A DNA stretch of 64,000 nucleotides from Casuarius casuarius (lineage: Eukaryota; Chordata; Aves; Casuariiformes; Casuariidae). Under the pieces are notes generated by a model, which searched no databases, had not been told where the DNA came from, and saw only the letters and a program-made list of their open reading frames with translations. Below, one piece after another: positions 52,701 to 63,085 of this stretch (its first letter is position 1; every line of letters begins with the position of its first letter). The stretch covers positions 2,004,837 to 2,068,836 of the forward strand of contig PTFA01000035.1 in the NCBI GenBank assembly GCA_003342895.1, written 5' to 3'. Both the position numbers and the translations under genes were made by a program.

Positions 52701-53954
52701 AATTTCATTACCTGAAAGATCCTTTTCCTGTGTCCATTATAGCCTGCTGTGCCTGGGTAGGCCTGCTGTTCCCTCCTCTGCCCACTTAAACTCTGAATTT
52801 GAGAGTTATCCAAGCATGCAGGCCTCTGTTGGATTTATTTGTGGTATAAAAGCCCCACCCCTTTTCTTTCCTGGATTCTGGAGAATGCTCCTGGTTCTGG
52901 AAAAGTGCTCTCTGTTGGAGACAATGCGCTGTCCTATGCAGGTCCCTAAATGAGGTTACCTTCTTTCACCTACTCTTTCTCAAGGAAATAGTCTCTTCTA
53001 GTGTTCAGTAAGAATATGAAATGATTTCTGTTCTTCTGTTCTTCCCCCCATCCCTCCCACACCCCAAAAATATCCCCTCTAAACAGGCAAAGATCTCAGA
53101 AGGATGAATCTTGCCTCATGTGGGACAGCTGTTCCTCAGCAATAGAGATGCTCACAGAAAGCTCAACCTAACTCTAAGAGCAACAAAGCTGTTTTCATTG
53201 GCCTCATGCAGAGTTAGAAAAATGCTTCCTAATACAGTTAATAAGCTATAAATAAGAAATTTTTCCTCACTTAAGATGTGACCTTCAACATCCTTAATGG
53301 AGAAAGGAATGTCTGAAGGAAGAGCAAATGAAGTTATGAAATGAAATGGTAGGGTAGGAGGCAGCTATCCTAGCAACTCTCTCACATGTATTTGCTAATA
53401 TATGTGGATACTAGAAGCTGGGAAGGATGACCTGCGAAACCAAATCATCATCTCTCTCTGGTCAAGATATTAAGTCACTGGACTCAAGGAGAAAAAAACA
53501 TGTTTACTAAATGGTTGTGATTAGTGCTTAATATCATTGGTCTAAGTAATATAATGGTACACCTGACTACTAGATGCATGCATTTGCAAATACATTTTAT
53601 AATGCTGTAGTAGCTACTTGGGTGTTTCCAGAATGGTCCAGGGCTACGTTACAAGGTGCATGGACAGCAGGTTGAAGGAAATTGTCATTCTCATCTACTT
53701 GGTGCTGGTGATACTGTACCTGAGTGACTGTCTGGTGTGCCTTCCAGTTCAAGAAAGTTGTCTGAGAAATTGGAAGTGTCCAGCAGGCACCTGAGAGGCC
53801 TGAGAGCACCTGACAGGTTGATGAGGAGGGCTTGAGGAAGGGGGGCTTTTTTCATCTGGAGAAGAGGAGACCAATGTGTGTCTGTGTGGAAGAGGAAGAG
53901 GTATCCTAGTTTCTTGAGAAACGGTTACAAAGAAAATAGACCATGGTATTGGTA

Positions 53955-54195
53955 GGTCCCAGAACAAGCAGCAGTGTCCACAAGTTGCAATTTGAGAGGT
54001 ATAGGTTGGATGATAGGAAATTTCCATTGCAGTGCTAGAATAGACTACTCAGTCAGGTAGTGAAATCTCTGTACTCAGAAGTTTTTCAAATTTGGCTAGT
54101 AGAAGCTGCACCTGACCTGATCTAATTAGGATTTGCCATGCTTCAAGTAGGACATTAGACTTGATGACCAGCCACACTTCTATGCAAGCAAAAGC
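53955..54195 (+). mobile_element. Old CR1 3' end
   Basis: The plus strand runs through the last codons and 3' UTR of CR1 in order: AAGTTGCAATTTGAGAGGTA, then TAGGTTGGATGATAGGAA, AGTGCTAGAATAGACTAC, AGGTAGTGAAATCTCTGTAC and finally AGGACATTAGACTTGATGAC. It is diverged, with small deletions, and lacks an intact frame. Confidence 0.7.
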
Positions 54196-54696
54196 ACAGG
54201 AAAGTACAGTACATCTGTCTCCTGTGCTCCCAAGTTTTGTATACAGTATTTTGTATGACTCATGTTATTGTTGACAAGCCTTGGCAGAGATTGGAACTCT
54301 GCTTCAAGCACGTCGTAACTGCGTAAGATGATGGTGTTTACCCCAGTCCGAGAGAGGAAACACGCAGAAATCAGAAGACAAGGGACAAGAATACTTTCAG
54401 CTCTTTTTTTCTAAAATATGATCTTCAAAAGACAATTTCTTTTAAACAAATGCTCAACCTAGATGGCATCATATATAATAACTAAAAAGCTTGGATCTGT
54501 AGTGCAGAAAGGCAAAAAGCTTTGAAAAGTTTCTACTTTGTGATTATGAGGCATGTCCTCTAAGGAATGGAGCTCAATATAGTTTTGCCCTTCCCTTTCT
54601 GATTAATGAGATTGTGAGAGAAATCTATAGCTGGTAGCAAGACTGCTTGGACTGGTTACAAAGATCAGTTTTTCATAGGTCACTGGACTCTGCTTT

Positions 54697-54766
54697 NNNN
54701 NNNNNNNNNNNNNNNNNNNNNNNNNNNNNNNNNNNNNNNNNNNNNNNNNNNNNNNNNNNNNNNNNN
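54697..54766. other. Assembly gap, 70 N
   Basis: Seventy consecutive undetermined bases. Open frames drawn across it on either strand are artefacts. Confidence 1.
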
Positions 54767-55930
54767 ATAGAAGCTATTTTGTTAATAACAAATTGGCAGC
54801 ATAATAAATTCCCTGCAGCATTCTTCTTTCTGAAAACTAAAAGAACATGATACATGTTTCAAAGCAGATGCCCTGAGGTATAAAGTATTTTCTCTCACTT
54901 AGGGGCCCACCTTCAACATCTACAAAACCTAAGTAGAAAATATCAAAGAACTTATGACTTATTCCCAATATAATATTCAAGACTTGACTAGTTATTAAAA
55001 ACTCATCAAAACAAGACTAATAAGAACCACCTAGCAATACCACATGATCTGCTTGCAAGTAAAAACTTAGAGTTAAAAAAAAAATGAAAACAATTGAAAA
55101 AAATCATGTATATGGTTATATTATTTCACACATTCTTAACCATGGAGAAAATGTGACTGGGGCCTGATTTCATTTCTCAGTGCTGGAGTATAAAAGGGCC
55201 TTCAGTGCAAGTCCCTTTCCATTCTGAGAATAGAAACAAATTATTCATGTTACTTTCAATATTCTGAAATAAAATTAAATCCAAATACATATTATTCAGA
55301 AAGGAGTAAATAATTTCAGAAGTATATCTAAGACCATGCCAGTGGAGTGCCCTACACACCTTGAATTAACTTTCAAGGTGTTCCATAGGTGTTTCATACA
55401 CCACCATGTGCTTCATACACCACAGGTGAATTTCCTACCTCTGCCCAGCTTTCTTTGGCATCTATCTATGTCTTCTTTAGTTCACTCCTCCCATTGTCCC
55501 TAGTCACAGAATTAAAAATACGTCTTCTCACCTTTTGTGTTTCTGATGACCCATTCTAGCTCCTGACTGGTTTTGGTTTTCTGGTTTTCTTTTTCCCCAG
55601 CACTCTCTCAGTGCTCCTCCCCCTTCCTTTAACTGGATGCAGTATTTAGCATGACTGGAGTTCCCCTCCTCATTCCAGTCCCCTTCAGTAACCTCTCCAG
55701 TGTGTTCCCCTCCACTGAAATGGATCTCACACTTGCTTTAACACCTGCCTCCTAGTCTCACAACTAGTCATCTACTCCTACTCTTTGAGTTCTCAGTGTC
55801 CTTGGAGACTACAGATCTGATACCACTGGCCTTACCTTCTATGGCATTGTCCACTCCTGATTCTCCTCTTGCCACTCGTTCAGTGCATCTTCCAAAGGGT
55901 TCTCCTGCACTAACAAATAGGAATATAGCC

Positions 55931-55936
55931 TTTATT
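55931..55936 (-). terminator. Possible polyadenylation signal overlapping a stop codon
   Basis: The minus strand reads TGC TTG TAA TAA AGG, so the stop codon supplies the start of AATAAA. It is meaningful only if the exon at 55,935-56,087 is real. Confidence 0.25.
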
Positions 55937-56087
55937 ACAAGCAGTCAGTGGGTTTTTTGCATTCTTTAAAACAAGGATGACTTCTGAATTCCTCATATTT
56001 GGTTTCTCTTGTCTTCAATGTTGTAGAGCTGTTTTTAGCTGGTTCATCTATATTGTGATTATGAATATCAGGAGGAAAAACTGGAGA
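55935..56087 (-). CDS. Candidate terminal exon of a second, unidentified minus-strand gene
   Basis: On the minus strand a good acceptor (pyrimidine-containing tract ending TGTTGTCACAG) precedes 56,087. A phase-0 frame of 50 codons follows, starting SPVFPPDIHNHN and ending RSHPCFKECKKPTDCL, and closes with TAA at 55,935-55,937. The stop overlaps AATAAA at 55,931-55,936, so the 3' UTR would be only some 20-30 bases. The peptide is polar with three Cys near its end, and I recognise no family. I could not find a convincing upstream exon: a GTAAAT donor near 56,165-56,170 follows only 15 codons after a stop, without a good acceptor. This may be the end of a gene downstream of, and parallel to, the one at 60.7 kb, or a chance frame. 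Confidence 0.27.
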   Translation of the reverse strand, partial: SPVFPPDIHNHNIDEPAKNSSTTLKTRETKYEEFRSHPCFKECKKPTDCL

Positions 56088-56099
56088 CTGTGACAACAG

Positions 56100-59000
56100 T
56101 AGTAATCTTGCAATCAATAAAAAGTCATGTTTTGCTTCAGTCACCAATTTTATCTTTCTTAATTTACCTTCTGCCTCAGAAGAATGCTCATCCAGTAGCT
56201 TTCATCCAGTTTTCATTCTGTTTGCTCATTCATATTCTCTGCATCATGAGTAGCATCTCTGAGGTTATCCATTTTTCTCCCTGCTTCCTGTCTGTGGTCA
56301 GAAGCTGTGCACTTATCTGATCTTGATATGGATAGGGACAGAAATTTATTCCTCTTCTTAGGAAGTCCTTTCTTTTCAGTTCTCTAGTATGTAGCTGGGC
56401 CCAGAGGTATGTGCAGACATCCCCACTGATGCAGTGGGACAGTGATGGGAAAGAGAGAGGGCATGTATTTGTAGAGCCACATGTAGTTCTGTCACACAAA
56501 CCAATGGCCCCCTCCTGATTTTTGGCATGTATCAGATGGTATAAAAGAGACCCCTCTGATGTCCCAGGTAAAGGTAACAGGACAGCATGGTCCAGCCTGC
56601 AGACTCCAGGCTGGATTCTGGCTGAAGGCTAGTTCTGCTCCCCTCGAAGGCAAGGGGCATTACTTCATTTGCCAGGCCTTCCACAGGGATGGCAGAGTGC
56701 ACTGCACCAGGAAGCTCCCTGATGACAGTAGCAGCAAGTCAGGTTTTTAGGGCTGCAGCCATGTAGACTGTTCTCTGCGAACACCTACTGTTACTGCTGC
56801 CGAAATGGTGGCTGAGAGTCAAGAAGCTGTCATTGCTCGTTCTTCCTGGTAAAGGAGTAACCTTTAGTAAATGTGAACAAGGATACAGGGAAGCTGTTCA
56901 TGGCTGTACCCAAACTGGATGAGGCCCTGGGAGAGACTAAAGTAGTTTCAGTGATGGGCCAGATAATTTAATGTTTCTTGTTCTTCATTCTGCTGTTCTC
57001 ATGGAGAATGAAATGAGGAGAGATTTCTTTTAGAGCCCAAAGGGATTGTCTTGCCTGCAAAAGGGAATTTGCAGCTGTAGTTCAAGCTGTGTGGGGCACT
57101 TCACGCCACATCTGTATATTCTCCCAGCAGGTATCCTCAGGCTGGTACCCAGCCACTAGTATAAAGCTCTCTCTGTGAAGGGCTTGGAGTCTTGGGGGCT
57201 GTATCAGTGGAGACATGCTGATCTACATCAAGATGAGAATGTGGCCCTGCAGATGTGCAGTTAGTGGACTAAGTATAGAATGAGGGAACACCAGTGCACA
57301 GAGGGCAAGTTTTGGATGTACATTGGTGAAAAACAGTTCAAATGCTGAGTAATAAAGACAAACTGAATTCCGTTTTCTTCTGCTGCATTCTTTTGGGTTT
57401 TTATGGTGCACTTGCTGTTTAGTGATTTATATGAGCAGCCTTCAGAGGTTTATAATACTTTTTTGCTGTGGGTGTCAAGTCATGATCTATTTCCACTTCA
57501 TTTTGAATGTTGCCTTTTAATCACAAGTGTCATTCAGCTGTGCCTAGAGTTTTCAAGCTCTGTGTAGATCCCTCAGATTATACGAGAAGAATATATCTGT
57601 GTATAGCCAAAGCTCTAAGAGCTCTGTGAGGTGGAAATCACTGCAGAGTGAGATATTCGCTATGGCATTCACGCAGCACTGTAGAAAGCGCCCCCAGTTC
57701 TGACCAGCCGACTGTGATTATGGAAGGTATGGCCTGGCATTCTTATCTTTCATATCCTAGCCAGCTCATGCTAACTAGAAAGACATCTTGGACTTTAGAA
57801 GGAGGGTAGAATTGATGAACAAAGGCAGAGGAAAAGCAAGGAACTTGACAGAAGAGAAAAACAAGCAGCACAAACTCCTTTCCATCCAATAGAAACTCTA
57901 CATTTCTACCAAACGTGTAGAATAAATGGATGGAGTGAGTGTCTTAACTATCCCCAGAGGTACCCAGAAGCTGTATGTGGCACCTTGAACCCGGCCTACT
58001 TCCAGACTAACCCAGTTCTTGCAGAAGAGTTGGAGGGCTGATTCAGGTAATGTGGCTGAGAGAAGGCAGCTTCAGCAGCCAAGAGATGCCATCTGCAGAC
58101 ACCATGCATATAAGCTGTTTATTCAGTGGTGTTTGTGATGGGCTTGGCGCATTAACAAGAAAAGATGCAAGGTACAACTGAGCTCAGGAGGAGCTTTGCT
58201 GTTGCTCTCAACAGTCAGGATTTCATTTGGGGAGTTTTCAGCCAGTCTGAACTGGTCAGCTGTGCATTAGAGGAACAGCACAAAAAAATGGCCACAACAA
58301 CTGGACTTGCTGTTTACTGGTGTAGAGCTGACATACACCATAAAGCACAGAAGGGATATAAATCCACCTACTACACCCAACAGCATCTAATAACAAGGTG
58401 CGAGATGGGACAGTCTTACATCGATGAATCCCTCTTATTACATGTAATTGGGTGAGACAGTCTTGCTCTACCTCCATCTTTAAAGAAGCTTCTACCAGAA
58501 GACTCTCGGTTCTGATGGTTAGGCTCCCTTCTCTAGTTTTCCATACTTATTCATGACTAGTTTATATCAGTTTGTTCTTATGTCAGAACTGCCTTTCAGT
58601 TTAGGTAACTCTTCTCCCAACAGTGCTGCAGACATAGCTCCTGCTTGTTAGGCTTTTGACATAGATTCTCTGATCTTCTGATCATCCCTTACACTTGTTC
58701 CAGTCAGAATCCCTTGCTCTTGAACTTGCTGACCAGGGCTATATGCATTTCCTAATGCCTTCTGTCATGGCACAAATACCTACCTGTATCTCTAGCCTTC
58801 ATGGACTAGATCCCAAATAAACAAAATATTCAGACCCCCATAGTTATTGTCCCTATGACAACTTCGCCCCATTCTCCTTTCCAGCGCTTTATTCTTGGCC
58901 CTGTAATGCTCATTTGTATGCATATAGTGGAAATCTTAAATGGGCAGGGTCGACTATAAAGGGTCAGAGCAGGCTGAAACAAGTTGGGAGAGAGGTGCAG

Positions 59001-59929
59001 GGAGGTGTGTTGTACCAGGGCAACAGTGTTGACGACTGCCAGGCAAAGATATTTGTCTATATCCAGCTACCCTGAGATCCAAAATGCTGTAGAGTATACT
59101 CAGTCAATATAATCTCCTTGCACCTTACTTGCAATATGCCTTTCATGGGGTTTTTTTTAGAACAATGGATTGTATTATTTTTCCATCTAGTCAAAAGTAT
59201 TGAAGTCTTTAGACTTCTGTTTCTAAAGTCACAGGAGAAGTATAGCAGCTGATCTATACAGTAATGCTTGCCTTTTTTTCTCTCCTGGTTCTGTTTTCTG
59301 CTGCTGGCAGGTTTTCCAATTCAATTTTGAAAACAAGATAAGATAGGACTTATTAAAAGATAATATTACATATCCCCCACTTTAGTTTCCTGAATCTTTC
59401 GGAGCAGGGAGTAGAAATGATAACCAGACTCCTTTGCTTGGGGCCAGTTCTGCTTTCCTTGCTTGGGAATTGCAGTAGAAGAGACAATAAAGCCGCCTTC
59501 TTGCGCCTGTTTCAGAGGACTGGAAATTTGACATTGGCATCAGATTGCAAGGAGAAAAAGTGAGGGCGCGAACTTGTAAACCTCCGCAGCTGTCTCCTTT
59601 CTGGTTCTTCTCCCTTGAAGAACTCAGCCTTTGTTAACAAGAAGTTATTAGATCTTACTATCGGTGCCATAAAGATGATATGAGCTAAAAAGGGTAGGTT
59701 AAATTAGACAGGATTAAATTAGCTAGGATCAAATAAATTGGACAGGCTAGATTAAATCATATAAACAAGGAGAGAGATTAGATCAGAAGTACTAGAAGAG
59801 ATGGAATAGGTCACTCTGTGAGAACTGCTTCTGAGAAATGGGAGGGATATTCAACAGCTCTTGAAAGGTTAAAAGAAAGAAATCCTTCAATCTGAGTTGC
59901 CAAGGTGGTATAGCCATGATAAAGACAAA
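56100..59929. other. No supported exon (3.8 kb)
   Basis: If the terminal exon at 55.9 kb is real, its upstream exons should lie here or further right. I examined minus-strand donor-like sites near 56,165, 58,410, 58,790 and 59,115; none had an open frame with a good acceptor. Confidence 0.45.
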
Positions 59930-60180
59930 TCAGATCTAGAATACACCAGGAGAGGCATTTTCAGTAAAGGAAGGCGAAATATTAAAGCTGCAAAAGAAAG
60001 CTCTAGTGAAACCTTATCTGCAATATGGCTACTGTACTAATAATTCAAAAAATGAATTCAGACTGGAAAAATGAAGAGGAAGAACAAATAAGATGATGAT
60101 AGAAATTAAAAGTCTTTTTTATGAGAGGCTAGAATTGCCTTTCATTCACAGTAACTGAGGAAATAAATATCAGCCAGCAG
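59930..60180 (+). mobile_element. Old CR1/L3-like fragment
   Basis: AGCTCTAGTGAAACCTTATC at 59,999-60,018 followed by TGCAATATGGCTACTGTACT and AGACTGGAAAAATGAAGAGG matches the CR1-clade ORF2 segment that encodes ALVRPHLEY...LERVQR, on the plus strand. It is strongly decayed and ends just before an A22 run (60,200-60,221), which may be its tail or unrelated. Confidence 0.5.
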
Positions 60181-60199
60181 AATAGTAGAGCATGATCTT

Positions 60200-60221
60200 A
60201 AAAAAAAAAAAAAAAAAAAAA
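60200..60221 (+). repeat. A22 homopolymer
   Basis: Uninterrupted run of 22 A. It follows an old CR1-like fragment, but old CR1 families do not normally end in poly(A), so it may be an independent simple repeat. Confidence 0.95.
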
Positions 60222-60689
60222 GATTTTATGATATAGCTTATATATGACAGCAGCAGACTGTCTAGGTCAATTAGGAGACCCAGCTTAATAGTCCCAATAA
60301 GTCTGTTTGTTTCAATCAAATATATTTTTGCATGGTGTTGAGATAACAGTCACATATTTTAAAATAACCATATCCTGAAATACAATAAAAATTGCACCTT
60401 GCTGGAGAAGCTAAGCAGGATTTGGCCCAGGGTAAACAGAAGACATTCAACCCCTCACAGAGTTAGACACACTGTCATGATCTAATATGGGTCATGCTAA
60501 GTTCTTTTCTTAATTTATATTCGTCAAAATTCACAGCTTTGTTCAGTACACATTTTTGGCAGTTATGCTCTTAACCAAAAGTATGTAGTTTTTCATTAAT
60601 GTACTGTATTCAAACTTTTTCCTAGAGTTAATATTCTTGATTCAGAAATTGTAATTTTTTTTCTGATGAAGAAAAATTAAACAACAAAG

Positions 60690-60889
60690 CTGGTAGAAAT
60701 AAGTTCGATACTTTATTAGCCAGGAACCCATGTGCTTTTTGTCAGCATCATTATGACCAAGGTTTAACATACCAGCCTCAGTGCAGAATCCATTCACCGA
60801 AGTCTAAATGAATCCTTGGTAGCTGATGGTTCCACGGCTGCTGATGTTGGCACTAACATACTTTGCATTAGTTTGCCACAGCTGGAGCT
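60690..60889 (-). CDS. Terminal exon (3' end of CDS plus 3' UTR) of an unidentified minus-strand gene
   Basis: Read on the minus strand, an AG acceptor at 60,890-60,891 is followed by two bases that complete a codon, then 27 codons ending ...KYVSANISSRGTISYQGFI and a TAG stop at 60,804-60,806. A 3' UTR of about 100 bases follows, with AATAAA at 60,712-60,717. The two-base start fits the single base C left by the donor of the exon at 61,263, giving a Gln codon at the junction; phase agreement, stop, short UTR and AATAAA together are why I call this an exon. The polypyrimidine tract is only moderate, and a GGAA microsatellite lies about 40 bases upstream of the acceptor. The tail is hydrophilic with Ser, Gln and Asn, and contains an Asn-Ile-Ser sequon that matters only if this end is extracellular. 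I do not recognise the protein. The alternative is a chance open frame beside a chance AATAAA. Confidence 0.5.
60712..60717 (-). terminator. Polyadenylation signal AATAAA
   Basis: On the minus strand AATAAA lies 86 bases downstream of the TAG stop at 60,804-60,806. T-rich sequence follows within 20 bases, in the region where cleavage and the downstream element are expected. A chance AATAAA is common in AT-rich DNA; its position after an in-phase stop is what makes it meaningful. Confidence 0.4.
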
Positions 60890-60923
60890 CTTGATTCACA
60901 GGCATGAAAAGAATCAAATTAAT

Positions 60924-60964
60924 TTCCCTTCCTTCCTTCCTTCCGTCCTTCCTTCCTTCCTTCC
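60924..60964 (-). repeat. GGAA microsatellite (TTCC on the plus strand)
   Basis: Nine nearly perfect TTCC units, one of them changed to GTCC, preceded by a partial unit. On the coding strand of the candidate gene this is a GGAA tract about 40 bases upstream of the terminal exon's acceptor, close to where a branch point is expected. Confidence 0.95.
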
Positions 60965-61262
60965 TACTTATAAACTTATTTAAATCACAGTGTAAATTAT
61001 GGACCAGCAGAAAAATGTTGGCTGTGGAATATGAGGCATACAGGCCGTTACACAGAAAAACAGACCATCAGATTGTTTCCATTGTTAATATGGAGGCCAG
61101 ACGGAAATGTATATATACAAAGAGGACCAAGAGAATGTGCATCCAGTGTTTAGAGTATCCAACAGAGATACCATTAATGGCTAACTTTTGGGCAGCCAAA
61201 TACCAGATCTCAACAAAGCTTTTAAGCTCTAAGCTTTTCCCTGAAATAAATTAGGAACTTAC

Positions 61263-61363
61263 GTAACAGTTCATGTTTTATTGAATCTGGGCCATGGCAC
61301 ACGTTTTCCTTATCCTCTGTATCACTGAGGCTGACAGGTGGAAGGCTTTCACTGGGATCATTT
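61263..61363 (-). CDS. Penultimate exon of the same unidentified minus-strand gene
   Basis: The minus strand reads an open frame that includes SLSDTEDKENVCHGPDSIKH and then Glu-Leu-Leu, ending with one base (C) before a consensus GTAAGT donor whose complement lies at 61,257-61,262. That single base joins the two-base start of the terminal exon at 60,889 in phase. The 5' boundary is uncertain. Acceptors in this frame would start the exon at 61,363 (after CTAG), at 61,330 (after a pyrimidine-rich run ending GTCAG) or at 61,316 (after TACAG). The first two enter with one base of a codon, the third with two. The peptide is acidic and polar, like a cytoplasmic tail or linker, with no recognised domain. 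The other two minus-strand frames are closed by stops here, so reading frame and splice signals point the same way. Confidence 0.5.
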
Positions 61364-61957
61364 CTAGTTCAGTCAGCTAAAGAAGCATTGAAAGCTACTG
61401 TATGGAAAGAATGTGTTCTAATTTGTTTCTGTTGGAGGATAAAATGGTAAAAGGACAGTTAGGATTAAAGAGAAAAATGTCAAACGGTGCTGGTGTCTTT
61501 GCAGGGTGGAGATGACAGATGTGTGGAACGGTGTTTGCGATTCCTGTATCAAAATGAGTAGAAAATGTCAGTGGGAAAGCTATTAACTATTCTAAAGATA
61601 AAAAGAGCTTCCTCTTTTATACAGGTGTGTGCAATGACAGTAATAATAATTTGATAGACATTACGGCAAGGACAATTTCTGTACTCTGTGTCTGTTGTTT
61701 GGCTCACATCGTATCTGTCACTAGCCAAACACTTCAGCATGCCTATTCTGTATTTCTGTCTCCTGTTGATACTAGACAGGAAACATCTCTTCAGCACAGA
61801 AAACCTGTGCTTCGTTATTATCCCGCTCTCTGTGAGAACTGCTTTCACCCCTTTGACAGGACCAGGGACTGGGCAGCTGTGAGCACCCCTGTGACAACCC
61901 TTCTGACACTGTAGTTTAATTGTTGTCAGCAGCCATATCCCATTTAACCATAGTCAC

Positions 61958-62072
61958 ATGGTAGGAACCAGGCCTGATAACAGGATCTGCAGGATGGTGA
62001 ATATGGAACTGCAGAGGAAGAGGAGTAGAGAGTCTCCTTTCCCAGAGGTAACACAGAGGATGGGTATGTTAT
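61958..62072 (-). CDS. Speculative exon with a hydrophobic stretch
   Basis: Between a CGGCAG acceptor (before 62,072) and a GTGACT donor (complement at 61,952-61,957), the minus strand can be read as two bases, 37 codons and two bases. These phases would link the exon at 62,359 to the one at 61,263. The middle reads GDSLLLFLCSSIFTILQILL, which would serve as a membrane helix before a polar tail. Much of this comes from a pyrimidine-rich run (CTC and TTC codons) that could equally be the polypyrimidine tract of another acceptor ending TCTGCAG at 62,012. The donor is also weak, and there is no basic cluster after the helix. I list it because the phases close the chain, not because it is convincing. 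Confidence 0.13.
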
Positions 62073-62358
62073 CTGCCGTAAGGGTGAATTTCCTTGCTTT
62101 TGCTTGAGCTCTTTCAAGGCATTAATAATGTCCTGAGGTAGCAATTCCATAGAAAGTGATAAATACTAGTAAAAAATACACAGCCCAGAAATAATGCAGA
62201 GAATAGAGAATTTACCAGAAAGGATGGAGAAAGGGACTGCACCCTTAGGATCCAGGTCTAAGATTCATTTACCATCTCTTTGGTGTGCACTGGGCTACCG
62301 CAGCTCCTACACACAACACAACCATTTTTGTTTCTTTTAAGGAATATTCAACACTTAC

Positions 62359-62466
62359 AAGGACCAGCGTCCAGTGTGGGGACACTTATAATGTTTTCTT
62401 TAAAGACTTCACGGTTTACAGTGATGATAACTTCTGCTCCATTAACAATACAGATATTTTGCGATA
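62359..62466 (-). CDS. Internal exon of 108 bases, unidentified minus-strand gene
   Basis: On the minus strand a pyrimidine-rich acceptor ending CACATCAG precedes 62,466, and a consensus GTAAGT donor (complement at 62,353-62,358) follows 62,359. Between them only one frame is open: two bases, 35 codons, one base, so the introns on both sides split a codon after its first base. This symmetric phase is common for modules of secreted and membrane proteins. The peptide begins SQNICIVNGAEVIITVNREV and continues through FKENIISVPTLDAGP, alternating hydrophobic and polar residues as in beta strands. It loosely recalls the first strands of a zona pellucida (ZP-N) module (Cys, then a VxVTVxRxLF-like stretch, then a Leu-x-x-Gly-Pro turn). 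The resemblance is too short to name a family. It is probably part of the gene that ends at 60.7 kb, but I have no secure exon linking it to the one at 61.3 kb. Confidence 0.42.
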
Positions 62467-63085
62467 CTGATGTGGGAAACAATTATGTGTTTTTTCTGCC
62501 TGTCAGGTAAAGATTTATCATAGGCTTAAGAGAAGCCCACCATGTAAAGAGACATGCTGAAACTATTCCCTAGGTTTATCTTGGCCCACCATATGACAGT
62601 ATACTTCTAAATTGGTTATTGAAAGTTCCTCGGGCATTTAGTCCTGTCTAATACCAAAACCATTAATCTTACGTCTGCAAGATATTATACCGGTTGTCAC
62701 TGGGCATACATTAGTTATGTGACTGCTTGCAGTTAGTGAGCAACAGTAGTGAATTCATTTCTGTGTTTTGCAGTATTTTTTCCAGACACACATTAATCTC
62801 ATCTGATCTATGTTTTCTGCTGAGCTGTAGGCAGTAATTATTTGTATACTTTATTTTGTAGGAAAATTTGAAGTATGAATATTAAAATACAAATTGTGCT
62901 AAAGACTGGGATCAAAGTTACACTTTGAAAAACATAATAATTTCATCCTTCTGCCAAGGAAACAGACATTTTAATAACCTATTTAATTAGAAGGAATTTA
63001 CTAAGCTAGTAAGTTATGGATGAATTCTCATATAGGTTTCCCCTGCCAAATCGATATATGCGTTGCTAAGAACATCTACACATAC

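Larger units (their letters stand above)
47063..53954. other. No gene recognised (6.9 kb)
   Basis: Homopolymer runs at 47,320 and 49,777 and AT-rich sequence. The frame at 51,512-51,856 (114 codons) is Leu/Ser/Phe-rich and lacks splice support. Confidence 0.55.

Noticed and set aside
54647..54855. Open frames on both strands across the N run
   Set aside because: Artefacts of translating undetermined bases.
55536..55610. Minus-strand open stretch before a GTGAGA donor
   Set aside because: Open for about 24 codons, but the sequence upstream is purine-rich, so there is no polypyrimidine tract or acceptor.
56230..56499. Minus-strand frame of 89 codons upstream of the 55.9-kb exon, with a GTAAAT donor further on
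   Set aside because: The frame stops before the donor, and the frame that reaches the donor is open for only 15 codons without a good acceptor.
61549..61848. 99-codon minus-strand frame between the candidate exons
   Set aside because: No splice sites that fit its frame; the alternative readings around 61,790-61,890 have only weak donors.
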